DNA of 64,000 bases from Streptomyces venezuelae (GCF_008642295.1 NZ_CP029190.1:4819501-4883500), one strand, 5' to 3'; numbered from the stretch's first letter, positions 50,965-60,391 are shown. A program made the numbers and translations. The notes: a model not told the origin generated them from the sequence alone.

Positions 50965-52251
50965 GTGAAGCGCAAGCTCATCGCGGCGGTCGGTGTCGCG
51001 GGCATGGTTGTCGGCCTGGCGGCGTGTGGCGACGGGGGAGACGACAAGGGCGGGAAGACCGACGCGAACGGCAACAAGGAGATCACCGTCTGGGTGATGG
51101 ACGGCTCCGCGCCCGACGCCTGGATCGCCGAGGTCAACAAGGAGTTCGAGGCCAAGCACCCCGGCACCAAGGTCAAGGTCGTGGTCCAGCAGTGGAAGGG
51201 CATCCAGGAGAAGGTCACCACGGCCCTCTCCGAGGACACCCCGCCGGACGTCATCGAGCTCGGCAACACCCAGACCGCCGGCTACGCGGTCACCGGCGGC
51301 CTCGCCGACCTGACCGGTGACAAGGCCAAGCTCGGCGCCGACGCCTGGTCCAAGGGCATGCTGCCGTCCGCCGAGGTCGACGGCAAGCTCTACTCCGCCC
51401 CCTGGTACGCCGCCAACCGCGTCGTGGTCTACGACAAGAAGGCGTACGCCAAGGCCGGCATCACCCCGCCGAAGACCCGCGACGAGTGGATCGCCGGCCT
51501 GGAGAAGCTGAAGGCCTCCGACCCGGGCACCCAGCCGATCTACCTCCCGGGCCAGAGCTGGTACGTCCTCGCCGGCTTCATCTGGGACGAGGGCGGCGAG
51601 CTCGCCGTCAAGGACGGCGACAAGTGGAAGGGTCAGCTCGGCACCCCCGCCGCCAAGAACGGCATGGACTTCTACAAGAAGCTCCAGGGCTTTTCCACCG
51701 CCCCCAAGGACAAGGACGAGGCCACCCCGCAGCAGTCCACCGACATCGTTCCCAAGGGCGGCGTCGCCTCCTGGATCGGTCTCGGCTGGGAGGCCGCCGG
51801 TGCCGAGAAGGCCCTGAAGGAGGCGGGCAAGGAGGCCGACTTCGGTTTCTTCCCGATCCCGGGCAAGACCGCCGACAAGCCGGGCGCCACCTTCCTCGGC
51901 GGCTCCAACCTCGCCGTCACCGAGCGCTCCAAGAACAAGGACCTCGCCAAGGAGTGGCTGGCCCTGGCCGCCGGCAAGGACCAGATGACCAAGTACGCCG
52001 CCGAGCTCAAGGGCGCGCTCCTGCCGAACCAGGAGGCCTCGTACTTCAAGGCTCCGGCCGGCTCCTTCGCCGAGGCCATGGCCCAGGGCGCCGTCTCCGG
52101 CAAGATCACCCCGATCACCCCGGGCTGGGCGAACGTCGAGACCGAGCCGAACCCCATCAAGGAGTTCATGACCAAGGTCCTGAAGGGTGAGGACGCCGTG
52201 AAGGCGGGCGAGGCGGCCGACAAGGAAATTGCGAGCCGCATCAACAAGTAA
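50965..52251 (+). CDS. dasA: Chitobiose ABC transporter substrate-binding lipoprotein DasA
   Basis: A 428-residue extracellular solute-binding lipoprotein. The signal peptide starts VKRKLIAAVGVAGMVVG and ends in the lipobox LAAC with Cys21. The mature part has a family 1 solute-binding fold (ITVWVMDG, GSNLAVTERSKNKDLAKEWL). Position next to dasR and before dasB and dasC makes N,N'-diacetylchitobiose the expected ligand. GTG 50965 has GAGGAGGG upstream. Confidence 0.92.
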   Translation: MKRKLIAAVGVAGMVVGLAACGDGGDDKGGKTDANGNKEITVWVMDGSAPDAWIAEVNKEFEAKHPGTKVKVVVQQWKGIQEKVTTALSEDTPPDVIELGNTQTAGYAVTGGLADLTGDKAKLGADAWSKGMLPSAEVDGKLYSAPWYAANRVVVYDKKAYAKAGITPPKTRDEWIAGLEKLKASDPGTQPIYLPGQSWYVLAGFIWDEGGELAVKDGDKWKGQLGTPAAKNGMDFYKKLQGFSTAPKDKDEATPQQSTDIVPKGGVASWIGLGWEAAGAEKALKEAGKEADFGFFPIPGKTADKPGATFLGGSNLAVTERSKNKDLAKEWLALAAGKDQMTKYAAELKGALLPNQEASYFKAPAGSFAEAMAQGAVSGKITPITPGWANVETEPNPIKEFMTKVLKGEDAVKAGEAADKEIASRINK

Positions 52252-52363
52252 CACCACCCGCAGGGCAGCAGGACACGCACCGGGGGGTACGGCAGGCGCC
52301 CGCGCGCCCGCCGTGCCCCCGGTCGCGCATTGACGAAACAGTCAACCGCGAGGAAGCCACATC

Positions 52364-53389
52364 ATGACCGTGCACTCCCAGGGAGCGGCGACCGGCGCTC
52401 CAGAGGACGCACCACCGAAGTCCGCCGGAAGGCCGACGACCCCGCCGCCGGCCAAGCCCGGCCACCCTGTCCAGCCGTCTCCTCGCGGGGGCCGAAGGTC
52501 GCTCCCGTCGGGCTGGCTGCCGTACGCGCTCGTCGCGCCGGCCGTCATCAGCATCGCGGGACTGCTGCTCTACCCGCTGTTCAAGAACCTGCTGCTGTCC
52601 TTCCAGCAGGTCAACAAGATCGAGCTGATCCAGCGCAAGGCGCCGTTCATCGGGCTCGACAACTACACCCAGCTGCTCGGCGACTCGCAGTTCTGGACCG
52701 TGGTGGTCCGGTCCTTCGTCTTCACCGCCGTCAACGTCGCCCTGATCATGATCCTGGGCAGCCTGATCGGCATCCTGCTCAACCGCCTCGGCAAGAAGAT
52801 GCGCCTGGTCCTGTCGCTGGCGCTGGTGATGGCCTGGGCCATGCCTGTCGTCGCCTCCGTCACCGTCTTCCAGTGGCTCTTCGACGAGCAGTTCGGCGTC
52901 GTCAACTGGCTGATGCGCACGCTCGGCTTCGCCGGCTACGAGCAGCACAACTGGTTCGAGACCGGCACCTCCACCCTGGTGATCATCGCCATCCTGCTGG
53001 TCTGGGGCTCCGTCCCGTTCGTCGCCCTCAACATGTACGCCGGCCTCACCACGGTCGGCGCCGAGCTGTACGAGGCCGCCAAGATGGACGGCGCCAACGG
53101 CTGGCAGACCTTCTGGCGGATCGTCTTCCCGAGCCTGCGCCCCTTCTTCCTGGTCACCACCTTCCTCGAGGTGATCTGGATCTTCAAGGCGTTCACCCAG
53201 GTCTACGCGATGCGCTCCGGCGGCCCGGACCGGGCCTCCGAAACCCTCCCGGTCTTCGCCTACATCGAGGGCCAGGCCCAGCAGCACTACGGCCTCGCCG
53301 CCGCCATCTCCATCCTGACGATCCTCATGCTCGTGGTCGTCATGTCCTTCTACTTCCGCCTGATCCTGAAGCAGGAGGATGAGCAGTGA
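52364..53389 (+). CDS. dasB: ABC transporter permease DasB
   Basis: A 341-residue MalF-type permease with six membrane helices after a hydrophilic N-terminal tail of about 50 residues. The EAA loop is YEAAKMDGANGWQTFWRIVF. It forms the membrane channel with DasC. The tail before the first helix is Pro/Ser-rich. The stop overlaps the dasC start (GTGA). Confidence 0.92.
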   Translation: MTVHSQGAATGAPEDAPPKSAGRPTTPPPAKPGHPVQPSPRGGRRSLPSGWLPYALVAPAVISIAGLLLYPLFKNLLLSFQQVNKIELIQRKAPFIGLDNYTQLLGDSQFWTVVVRSFVFTAVNVALIMILGSLIGILLNRLGKKMRLVLSLALVMAWAMPVVASVTVFQWLFDEQFGVVNWLMRTLGFAGYEQHNWFETGTSTLVIIAILLVWGSVPFVALNMYAGLTTVGAELYEAAKMDGANGWQTFWRIVFPSLRPFFLVTTFLEVIWIFKAFTQVYAMRSGGPDRASETLPVFAYIEGQAQQHYGLAAAISILTILMLVVVMSFYFRLILKQEDEQ

Positions 53390-54273
53390 GCCCGCAGACC
53401 CAGCAGACCCAGCAGACCCCGCAGCCCCGGCAGGTCCTGCGCAAGCGCAAGCCCCTGCGCCCCGCAGCCGTCGCCAAGAACCTCGGCGCCCTGCTCCTCG
53501 CCGCGGTCTTCGTCTTCCCGGTGTACTGGATGTTCTCCTCGGCGCTGAAGCCGTCGAGCGAGATCCTCACCAAGGACCCGGTCTTCTTCTTCGTCCCGAC
53601 CTTCGACAACTTCACCACCGCCACCGGCGTCGACCTCTTCTGGACCTACGTCCAGAACAGCCTGATCGTCACCGTCTGCGCGGTGCTGCTCGCCCTGCTC
53701 GTCGCCCTCGCCGCGAGCTTCGCGATCGCCCGGATGAAGTTCAAGGGCCGCAAGGGCCTGGTGCTGGCGGTGATGATGGCGCAGATGGCCCCCTGGGAGG
53801 TCATGGTCATCGCGATGTACATGATCGCCCGCGACGCGGACATGCTGAACAGCCTCCCGCTGCTCACCGCGATCTACTTCGTGATGGTCCTGCCCTTCAC
53901 CATCTGGACCCTGCGCGGCTTCATCGCCGCCGTCCCGGTGACGCTGGAGGAGGCCGCCCAGATCGACGGCTGCACCCGCGGCCAGGCCTTCCGCAAGGTG
54001 ATCTTCCCGCTGCTCGCCCCCGGCCTGATGTCCACCTCGCTCTTCGGCTTCATCACCGCCTGGAACGAGTTCGCGATGGTCCTGATCCTCAACAAGGACA
54101 AGAGCGCCCAGACCCTGCCGCTGTGGCTCACCCAGTTCCAGACCGCCTTCGGCAGCGACTGGGGCGCCACCATGGCCGCCTCAACGCTGTTCGCCCTGCC
54201 GGTCCTGCTCGTCTTCGTCTTCCTCCAGCGCAAGGCCGTCGGCGGGATGACCGCCGGCGCCGTGAAGGGATAA
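53386..54273 (+). CDS. dasC: ABC transporter permease DasC
   Basis: A 295-residue MalG-type permease with six helices; the EAA loop is LEEAAQIDGCTRGQAFRKVI. Start GTG 53386 overlaps the dasB stop. No ATPase gene is present in the operon; in streptomycetes the shared ATPase MsiK energises this type of importer, so it must be encoded elsewhere. Confidence 0.92.
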   Translation: MSPQTQQTQQTPQPRQVLRKRKPLRPAAVAKNLGALLLAAVFVFPVYWMFSSALKPSSEILTKDPVFFFVPTFDNFTTATGVDLFWTYVQNSLIVTVCAVLLALLVALAASFAIARMKFKGRKGLVLAVMMAQMAPWEVMVIAMYMIARDADMLNSLPLLTAIYFVMVLPFTIWTLRGFIAAVPVTLEEAAQIDGCTRGQAFRKVIFPLLAPGLMSTSLFGFITAWNEFAMVLILNKDKSAQTLPLWLTQFQTAFGSDWGATMAASTLFALPVLLVFVFLQRKAVGGMTAGAVKG

Positions 54274-54280
54274 CGGCACC

Positions 54281-55780
54281 ATGACTGTCCTTGCGCACCG
54301 CGTCGACTCGGTCACCCGCGACGCCCTGGCCGTCCTCCAGCCCGGCTTCGAGGGCACCACCGCCCCGGACTGGCTGCTCCGCCAGGTCGGCGAAGGCCTC
54401 ACCGCCGTCGGCCTGTTCGGCCGGAACATCGCCTCCCCGGAGCAGCTCGCCGCGCTCACCGCGCAGCTGCGGGCCGAGCGGGAGGACGTACTCGTCGCCA
54501 TCGACGAAGAGGGCGGCGACGTCACCCGCCTGGAGGTCCGGGACGGCTCCTCCTTCCCCGGCAACCTCGCGCTCGGCGCCGTGGACGACACCGAGCTCAC
54601 CCGGGAGGTGGCCCGCGAACTGGGCCGCCGGCTCGCCGAGTGCGGGGTGAACCTCAACTGGGCCCCGTCCGCCGACATCAACTCCAACCCGGACAACCCG
54701 GTCATCGGCGTACGGTCCTTCGGCGCCGACACCGACCTCGCCGCCCGGCACACCGCCGCGTACGTACGGGGTCTCCAGGCCGTCGGCGTCGCCGCCTGCA
54801 CCAAGCACTTCCCCGGCCACGGCGACACCAACGTCGACTCGCACCATGCGCTGCCCCGCATCGACGCGGACCTCGACACCCTGTACGCCCGCGAGCTGGT
54901 CCCCTTCAAGGCGGCCATCGCCGCCGGCACCAAGGCCGTGATGAGCGCGCACATCCTGGTCCCGGCCCTGGACCCGACCCGGCCCGCCACCCTCAGCCCG
55001 CAGATCCTCACCGGCCTGCTGCGCAAGGAGCTCGGCTACGAGGGCCTGATCGTCACCGACGGCATGGAGATGAACGCCATCGCCGGCACCTACGGGATCG
55101 AGCGCGGCTCGGTACTGGCGATCGCCGCCGGAGCCGACGCGATCTGCGTGGGCGGCGGACTCGCCGACGAGGCGACCGTACTGCGCCTGCGCGACGCGCT
55201 GGTGGAGGCCGTACGCGAGGGCAGCCTGCCCGAGGAGCGGCTCGCCGACGCAGCCGCCCGGGTGCGGGCCCTCGCCGACTGGACCCGGCGCTCCCGGGCA
55301 GCCGTGGCGCCGGGCGCGCACCAGGAGGGGAGCGCGCCCGGCGCGCCCGGCATCGGCCTGGCCGCGGCCCGCCGCGCGGTCCGCGCCACCGGCAAGCCGG
55401 TGCACCTGTCCCGTCCGTATGTGGCCACGCTCGCCCCGGTGGCGAACATCGCCGTGGGGGACGAGACCCCGTGGGGCGTGGCGGCCGAGCTGGCGGCGCT
55501 GGTCCCGGACACGGCCTGGGCCCGCTTCGCGGAGGGCTCCCCGGCTGCGGAGATCCTGGCCGCCGCGGCGGACCGCACCCTGGTCGTCGTGGTCCGCGAC
55601 GCGCACCGCCACCCGTGGATGACCGAGGCCCTGGACGCGCTGGTCGCGGCCCGGCCCGACACGGTGGTGGTCGAGATGGGCCTGCCGCGCGCGGAGCCGC
55701 GCGGGGCCCTGCACATCGCCACGCACGGCGCCTCGCGCGTCTGCGGGCGAGCGGCGGCGGAGATCATCGCAGGGGTGTGA
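54281..55780 (+). CDS. dasD: Family 3 glycoside hydrolase, beta-N-acetylglucosaminidase-like (DasD)
   Basis: A 499-residue GH3 enzyme. KHFPGHGDTNVDSHHALP is the substrate-binding signature of NagZ-like beta-N-acetylglucosaminidases and GLIVTDGMEMNAI carries the catalytic Asp. No signal peptide is seen, so it probably cleaves imported chitobiose in the cytoplasm. It follows dasC by seven bases and closes the dasABCD operon, ending at the terminator at 55796-55840. Confidence 0.9.
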   Translation: MTVLAHRVDSVTRDALAVLQPGFEGTTAPDWLLRQVGEGLTAVGLFGRNIASPEQLAALTAQLRAEREDVLVAIDEEGGDVTRLEVRDGSSFPGNLALGAVDDTELTREVARELGRRLAECGVNLNWAPSADINSNPDNPVIGVRSFGADTDLAARHTAAYVRGLQAVGVAACTKHFPGHGDTNVDSHHALPRIDADLDTLYARELVPFKAAIAAGTKAVMSAHILVPALDPTRPATLSPQILTGLLRKELGYEGLIVTDGMEMNAIAGTYGIERGSVLAIAAGADAICVGGGLADEATVLRLRDALVEAVREGSLPEERLADAAARVRALADWTRRSRAAVAPGAHQEGSAPGAPGIGLAAARRAVRATGKPVHLSRPYVATLAPVANIAVGDETPWGVAAELAALVPDTAWARFAEGSPAAEILAAAADRTLVVVVRDAHRHPWMTEALDALVAARPDTVVVEMGLPRAEPRGALHIATHGASRVCGRAAAEIIAGV

Positions 55781-55795
55781 TCTGCGGCCCGCCCG

Positions 55796-55840
55796 GCGCG
55801 GCGCCCCCGGACCCGGTCGCCCGGTCCGGGGGCGCCGCGC
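55796..55840 (+). terminator. Terminator of the das operon
   Basis: An 18 bp perfect stem (55796-55813 with 55823-55840) with a 9 nt loop lies 16 bases after dasD. Confidence 0.85.
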
Positions 55841-55888
55841 TGTGTCCGGCCCAGGGTCCGGGTTCCGGGGGACGTGCGGGAACGCGAA

Positions 55889-55918
55889 GGGCCGGGCTCC
55901 CCGAGGAGAGCCCGGCCC
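55889..55918 (-). terminator. Terminator downstream of nagB
   Basis: An 11 bp stem pairs GGGCCGGGCTC (55889-55899) with GAGCCCGGCCC (55908-55918). It lies 41 bases beyond the stop of the minus-strand nagB. Confidence 0.75.
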
Positions 55919-55959
55919 CGTGCGGCGCCCCGCACCCCGTTCCGGTGCGGCGCGCCGGC

Positions 55960-56745
55960 CTACAGTCCCTGCCAGGCAGGCTTGTTGGCGTAGGTGTGGC
56001 GGAAGTAGTCCGCGAGCTTCAGCTTCGAGGCCGCGGCCTCGTCGACGACCACCGTGGCGTGCCGGTGCAGCTGCAGCGCCGAGGCCGGCACCAGGGCCGA
56101 CAGCGGGCCCTCGACGGTCTGCGCGACCGCCTCGGCCTTGCCCTCGCCGGTGGCCAGCAGCACCAGGTGGCGGGCGTCCAGGATGGTGCCGATGCCCTGG
56201 GTGATGACGTGGTGCGGCACCTGCTCCAGGTCGTTGTCGAAGAACCGGGCGTTGTCGACCCGGGTCTGCTCGGTCAGCGTCTTGATCCGGGTGCGGGAGG
56301 CCAGCGAGGAGCAGGGCTCGTTGAAGCCGATGTGCCCGTCGGTGCCGATGCCCAGCAGCTGGAGGTCCACCCCGCCGGCCTCGGCGAGCGCCCGGTCGTA
56401 CGTCTCGCAGGCGTCCACGATGTCCGCGGCCGAGCCGTCCGGCCCCATGAAGGAGTCCTCGGACAGACCGAGCGGCTCCACCACCTCGCGGAGCACGACC
56501 GCCCGGTAGGACTCGGGGTGTCCGGCCGGCAGGCCCACGTACTCGTCGAGCTGGCAGATCCGGGCGCGGGAGGCGTCGACCTCGCCGCGCTGCACCTTGG
56601 CGGCCAGCGCCTGGTAGATCGGCAGCGGCGTCGAGCCGGTCGCCACACCGAGCAGGGCGTCGGGCTTGCGGCGTACCAGGGCGGCCATGGCCTCGGCTAT
56701 GAGCTCGCCGCCCGCCTTGGCGTCCGGGACGATGACAACTTCCAC
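55960..56745 (-). CDS. nagB: Glucosamine-6-phosphate deaminase
   Basis: A 261-residue enzyme converting glucosamine 6-phosphate to fructose 6-phosphate and ammonia, the last step of aminosugar use and the one that removes the DasR ligand. Motifs are GVATGSTPLPIY, CQLDEYVGLP (active-site Asp and Glu) and GIGTDGHIGFNEP. GTG 56745 (VEVVIVPDAKAGG) gives the family's start. A DasR operator lies 34 bases upstream. Confidence 0.95.
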   Translation of the reverse strand: MEVVIVPDAKAGGELIAEAMAALVRRKPDALLGVATGSTPLPIYQALAAKVQRGEVDASRARICQLDEYVGLPAGHPESYRAVVLREVVEPLGLSEDSFMGPDGSAADIVDACETYDRALAEAGGVDLQLLGIGTDGHIGFNEPCSSLASRTRIKTLTEQTRVDNARFFDNDLEQVPHHVITQGIGTILDARHLVLLATGEGKAEAVAQTVEGPLSALVPASALQLHRHATVVVDEAAASKLKLADYFRHTYANKPAWQGL

Positions 56746-56778
56746 GCTGGGCCTGCCGATCTGGAGAGAAAGTCCGGT

Positions 56779-56794
56779 TGTGGTATAGACCAAT
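56779..56794 (-). promoter_or_regulatory. DasR operator upstream of nagB
   Basis: TGTGGTATAGACCAAT (plus strand) matches the dre consensus at 12 of 16 positions. It is located between nagB and the divergent SIS gene, so it could act on both. Confidence 0.8.
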
Positions 56795-57032
56795 CTAGCA
56801 GAGCCGGGCCCGGCCGGGAGGTGCTTCGGCCGCTGCTCCCATGGTGGTCCGGATCGGTTGCCCCGGCCTCCCGGCCGAGCAGCTGCGGCGGTGGTGCACG
56901 GGGTGCGGCACAGGGGTGCGGTGCGGGGTGCGGGGGTGCAGCGTGCGGTGCGCGGGGCCAGACTGGTGTGCGTCCCCTCGATCCGGTACTCGACCCGGGA
57001 CGGGTCCCGCCGACCCGCCGGAGGTGCGCACC

Positions 57033-58088
57033 ATGTCCGGAGTGGAACGGCCCGGCAGCATCATGGCCGCGGAGATCGCCCAGCAGCCCGGGGTGTGGCG
57101 GCGCATCCTCGACCAGGGCGCCCCGGCCGCCCACGACACGGCCCGGGCCATCGCCGCCCGCAGTCCCCGGTTCGTGCTGCTCTCCGCCCGGGGCAGCAGC
57201 GACCATGCCGCCCTCTACGCCAAGTACCTGCTGGAGATCGGCCACGGCCTGCCCTGCGGCCTGACCTCGATGTCCACCATCACCGCATACGGCGCCCGGC
57301 CTCGGCTGGAGGACGTCCTCGTCATCACCGTCAGCCAGTCCGGCGGCTCACCGGACCTGATCACCTCGACCCTGGCCGCCCGGACGGCCGGCGCCCTCAC
57401 CCTGGCCGTCACCAACAACCCCGACTCCGGGCTCGCCGCCGTCTCCGAGTACCACCTGGACATCCTGGCCGGCCCGGAGCGGGCGCTGCCCGCGACCAAG
57501 ACCTACACCGCCTCCCTGCTGACCCTCTGGCTGTTCACCGAGGCGCTGCGCGGGGCCGACGGCGCCGGGCCCGCCCGGGTGCTGCCCGGCCTGGCCGAGG
57601 GGGTCCTGGAGCGGCGCGAGGAGGTCCGGGCCCTGGCCGCCCGGTACCGGTTCGCCGAGCGGATGGTGGTGACCTCCCGGGGCTTCGGCTACCCCACCGC
57701 CCGGGAGGCGGCCCTGAAGCTGATGGAGACCAGCTACCTCGCCGCCCTCGCCTACTCCGGCGCGGACCTGCTGCACGGCCCGCTCGCCATGGTCGACAAC
57801 ATCTCCCCGGTCATCGCGGTGGTCACCGACGGCCGCGGCGGCGAGGCCCTCCAGCCGGTGCTGGACCGGCTGCGCGGGCGCGGTGCCGATCTGTGCGTGA
57901 TCGGCCCGAAGGCCCGGGTGGATGCCGCCTCGGCCGGGTTCGCCCTGCCCACCGAGGACGTCCCCGAGGAACTGCAGCCCCTGCTGGAGATCCTTCCGCT
58001 CCAGCTCCTCGCGTACGAGGTGACCATCGCCCGGGGGCACGATCCGGACGCGCCCCGTGCCCTGGCCAAGATCACGGAGACCCACTGA
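57033..58088 (+). CDS. SIS-domain sugar isomerase/deaminase (GlmS isomerase-domain-like)
   Basis: A 351-residue protein with two SIS domains and no glutaminase domain. VLLSARGSSDHAALYAKYLLE and TVSQSGGSPDLITS are the phosphosugar-binding loops of the first; GFGYPTAREAALKLMET and LLHGPLAMVD belong to the second. It resembles the isomerase half of GlmS and AgaS/FrlB-like deaminases, so it likely acts on glucosamine 6-phosphate or a related amino-sugar phosphate. ATG 57033 has GGAGG eight bases upstream. It lies divergent from nagB with a DasR site between. Confidence 0.85.
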   Translation: MSGVERPGSIMAAEIAQQPGVWRRILDQGAPAAHDTARAIAARSPRFVLLSARGSSDHAALYAKYLLEIGHGLPCGLTSMSTITAYGARPRLEDVLVITVSQSGGSPDLITSTLAARTAGALTLAVTNNPDSGLAAVSEYHLDILAGPERALPATKTYTASLLTLWLFTEALRGADGAGPARVLPGLAEGVLERREEVRALAARYRFAERMVVTSRGFGYPTAREAALKLMETSYLAALAYSGADLLHGPLAMVDNISPVIAVVTDGRGGEALQPVLDRLRGRGADLCVIGPKARVDAASAGFALPTEDVPEELQPLLEILPLQLLAYEVTIARGHDPDAPRALAKITETH

Positions 58089-58465
58089 TCCGGTGGTCCA
58101 GACGGCCCGGATGGGCCCGGAAAATCCTCAGGGCCACGGTGCCGGGACGGGACCCTCAACCCGTCCGGCACCGCAGCCCGGAGTATGGCGGCCGGCGGGT
58201 GTGCGGTCCCGGCGGCCGGCAGGAGGGGCCTGCGCGGTCAGGGCAGAACGCGCCGGGCTTCCCTCGATCCGTCCTCCTGTGCGGGGAGGGCGGAAGCTTT
58301 GGTATCGATTGTGGACTAGACCAATCTGTTCTGTCCATCCACCGAGGACGGCAGATCTGCGCCCGTCGGTTCCTCCAACAGTACGCGGCCGACGGTACTC
58401 CTGGGTATTCCTGTGGGAAAGGCGTGCGGAATGTCATCCCCCGAACCCGGGGTACGCTCGCACAC
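58089..58465. other. Intergenic region before the PdtaS-like kinase gene
   Basis: This 377 bp region has no convincing small gene. It contains a candidate DasR site at 58310-58325 and the -10 TACGCT at 58453-58458. I see no terminator hairpin directly after the SIS gene. Confidence 0.5.
58310..58325 (+). promoter_or_regulatory. Candidate DasR operator upstream of the PdtaS-like kinase
   Basis: TGTGGACTAGACCAAT matches dre at 12 of 16 positions, the same score as the nagB site, and keeps the CTAGACCA core. It is 140 bases before the kinase start. Whether it controls the kinase or an unseen transcript is unknown. Confidence 0.6.
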
Positions 58466-59944
58466 GTGCCCTCCATGAACGACCTCGTACGCCAGCACAC
58501 CGCTCTCAGTGAGACTGACCTGGAGTGGCTCCACCTGCTGGTTTCGGAGTGGCAGCTGCTCTCCGACCTGTCCTTCGCGGACCTCGTGCTGTGGGTGCCC
58601 ACCCTCGACGGCACCCGGTACGTCTCGGTCGCACAGATGCGGCCCAACACCGGCCCCACCTCCTACCAGGACGACATGGTCGGCCACCTGGTTCCGCGCG
58701 GCCGGCGCCCGCTGCTGGACGCCGCCCTGGACGAGGGCCGGATCGTGCGCGAGGGCGACCCCGAATGGCGCGAGGAGGTCCCGGTCCGGGTGGAGTCCAT
58801 CCCGGTCCGCCGCGAGGGCCGGGTGCTCGGGGTCATCGCCCGAAACACCAATCTGCTCACGGTCCGCACCCCGAGCCGGCTGGAGCTGACCTACCTCCAG
58901 TCGGCCTCCGACTTGGCCCAGATGATCGCCGCCGGAGCCTTTCCGTTCCCCGGCCAGCAGGTCGACATGGACGCCTCGCCGCGGGTCGGCGACGGTCTGA
59001 TGCGGCTGGACGCCGACGGGGTGGTGACCTACGCGTCCCCGAACGCGCTCTCCGCCTACCACCGGCTGGGCCTGGCCTCCGATCTGGTCGGCCAGCACCT
59101 GGGCACCACCACCGCCGAACTCGCACCCTCCCGCGGCCCGGTGGACGAGGCGCTGGTCAAGCTGGCCAGCGGCTGGGCCCCCCGGGAGACCGAGGTCGAG
59201 GGCAACGGCGGGGTCATCCAGTTGCGTGCCATTCCACTGAAGCCCAAGGGCACCCGGATCGGATCTCTGGTCCTGTGCCGGGACGTCACCGAACTGCGCC
59301 GTCGCGAACGTGAATTGATCACGAAGGACGCGACCATCCGGGAAATCCATCACCGGGTGAAGAACAATCTCCAGACCGTGGCCGCACTGCTGCGGCTCCA
59401 GGCGCGCCGGATGGATTCGGAGAACGCTCGCGAGGCGCTCAACGAGGCGGTGCGCCGGGTCGGTTCGATCGCGATCGTGCACGAGACCCTGTCGCAGAAC
59501 CTGGACGAGCGGGTCGAGTTCGACGAGATCGCCGACCGGGTGATCGCCATGGTCGCGGAGATCTCGCCCGGCAAGGTGGACTGCCGCCGCACCGGCCGGT
59601 TCGGGATCCTGGACGCGGAGGTGGCCACCCCGCTCTCGATGGTGCTCACCGAGATCCTGCAGAACGCGCTGGAGCACGCTTTCGCGCCGGGGGAGCGGGG
59701 CGCGGTGGAGGTGTCCGTCCTGCGCAGCGGCACCGGCCGGGACGACTCCCGGCTGCTGATCACGGTGCTGGACGACGGCCGCGGGCTGCCCGGGGGGTTC
59801 GACCCGCAGCGGGCCGGCAACCTCGGGCTGCAGATCGTACGGACCCTGGTCGAGGGGGAGCTCGGCGGCAGCTTCGACATGGTGGCCGGCGAGCCGCGGG
59901 GCACCAAGGTGGTCCTGGACGTCCCGGCCAGCCCGCAGAAGTAG
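58466..59944 (+). CDS. PdtaS-like sensor histidine kinase
   Basis: A 492-residue cytoplasmic histidine kinase. The N-terminal GAF-like domain (residues 1-150) is of the PdtaS type, followed by a PAS-like region (GDGLMRLDADGVVTYASPNA). HisKA_2 has the phospho-accepting His in REIHHRVKNNLQTVAALLRL, and the ATPase domain has NALEHAF and LDDGRGLPGG. PdtaS normally signals to the ANTAR antiterminator PdtaR, which is not in this window. TACGCT (58453-58458) ends seven bases before GTG 58466, so the mRNA is probably leaderless. Confidence 0.88.
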   Translation: MPSMNDLVRQHTALSETDLEWLHLLVSEWQLLSDLSFADLVLWVPTLDGTRYVSVAQMRPNTGPTSYQDDMVGHLVPRGRRPLLDAALDEGRIVREGDPEWREEVPVRVESIPVRREGRVLGVIARNTNLLTVRTPSRLELTYLQSASDLAQMIAAGAFPFPGQQVDMDASPRVGDGLMRLDADGVVTYASPNALSAYHRLGLASDLVGQHLGTTTAELAPSRGPVDEALVKLASGWAPRETEVEGNGGVIQLRAIPLKPKGTRIGSLVLCRDVTELRRRERELITKDATIREIHHRVKNNLQTVAALLRLQARRMDSENAREALNEAVRRVGSIAIVHETLSQNLDERVEFDEIADRVIAMVAEISPGKVDCRRTGRFGILDAEVATPLSMVLTEILQNALEHAFAPGERGAVEVSVLRSGTGRDDSRLLITVLDDGRGLPGGFDPQRAGNLGLQIVRTLVEGELGGSFDMVAGEPRGTKVVLDVPASPQK

Positions 59945-60036
59945 GCGCGGCCGACCGGATCGATCACCCGGAGTGATCACCCGAATCATCACGCTGCGTG
60001 ATCACCTGCCGACCGCGAGGGTGCGGGCGCAGCACT

Positions 60037-60070
60037 GAGCCCCGGACCGAAGGTTCCCGGTCCGGGGCTC
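60037..60070. terminator. Terminator between the kinase and wblE genes
   Basis: A 13 bp stem pairs GAGCCCCGGACCG (60037-60049) with CGGTCCGGGGCTC (60058-60070), between two convergent genes. Confidence 0.8.
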
Positions 60071-60133
60071 GAGAGCACGTTGCTGAGCGCTGCTGGGTAC
60101 TACGCGCTGCGGCTCGAGGCTCGAAAGTCGATG

Positions 60134-60391
60134 TCAGGCGCTGGCGTTGCGCGCCCGGTTGCGAGCGGCGCGGCGCTTCATGGCGCGGCGCTCGTCCTCG
60201 CTGAGGCCACCCCAGACGCCGGAGTCCTGGCCGGACTCGAGCGCCCACTGCAGGCACTGCTCCATGACGGGGCAGCGGCGGCAGACGGCCTTGGCTTCCT
60301 CGATCTGCAGCAGCGCAGGACCGGTGTTGCCGATGGGGAAGAACAGCTCGGGGTCTTCCTCACGACAAACGGCGTTGTGACGCCAGTCCAT
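60134..60391 (-). CDS. wblE: WhiB-family regulator WblE (WhiB1-like)
   Basis: An 85-residue Wbl protein. Cluster cysteines are C9, C37, C40 and C46 (CRRCPVMEQC), followed by GVWGG (58-62) and the basic tail RRAMKRRAARNRARNAS in place of an AT-hook. It matches remembered WblE/WhiB1 almost exactly. Start ATG 60391 is behind GAGAGGT. Wbl proteins of this type bind the housekeeping sigma factor and sense nitric oxide. Confidence 0.95.
   Translation of the reverse strand: MDWRHNAVCREEDPELFFPIGNTGPALLQIEEAKAVCRRCPVMEQCLQWALESGQDSGVWGGLSEDERRAMKRRAARNRARNASA

Noticed and set aside
58089..58465. Small ORF in the 377 bp gap before the PdtaS-like kinase
   Set aside because: The frame open from upstream is a shadow of the SIS gene and has no start signal of its own.
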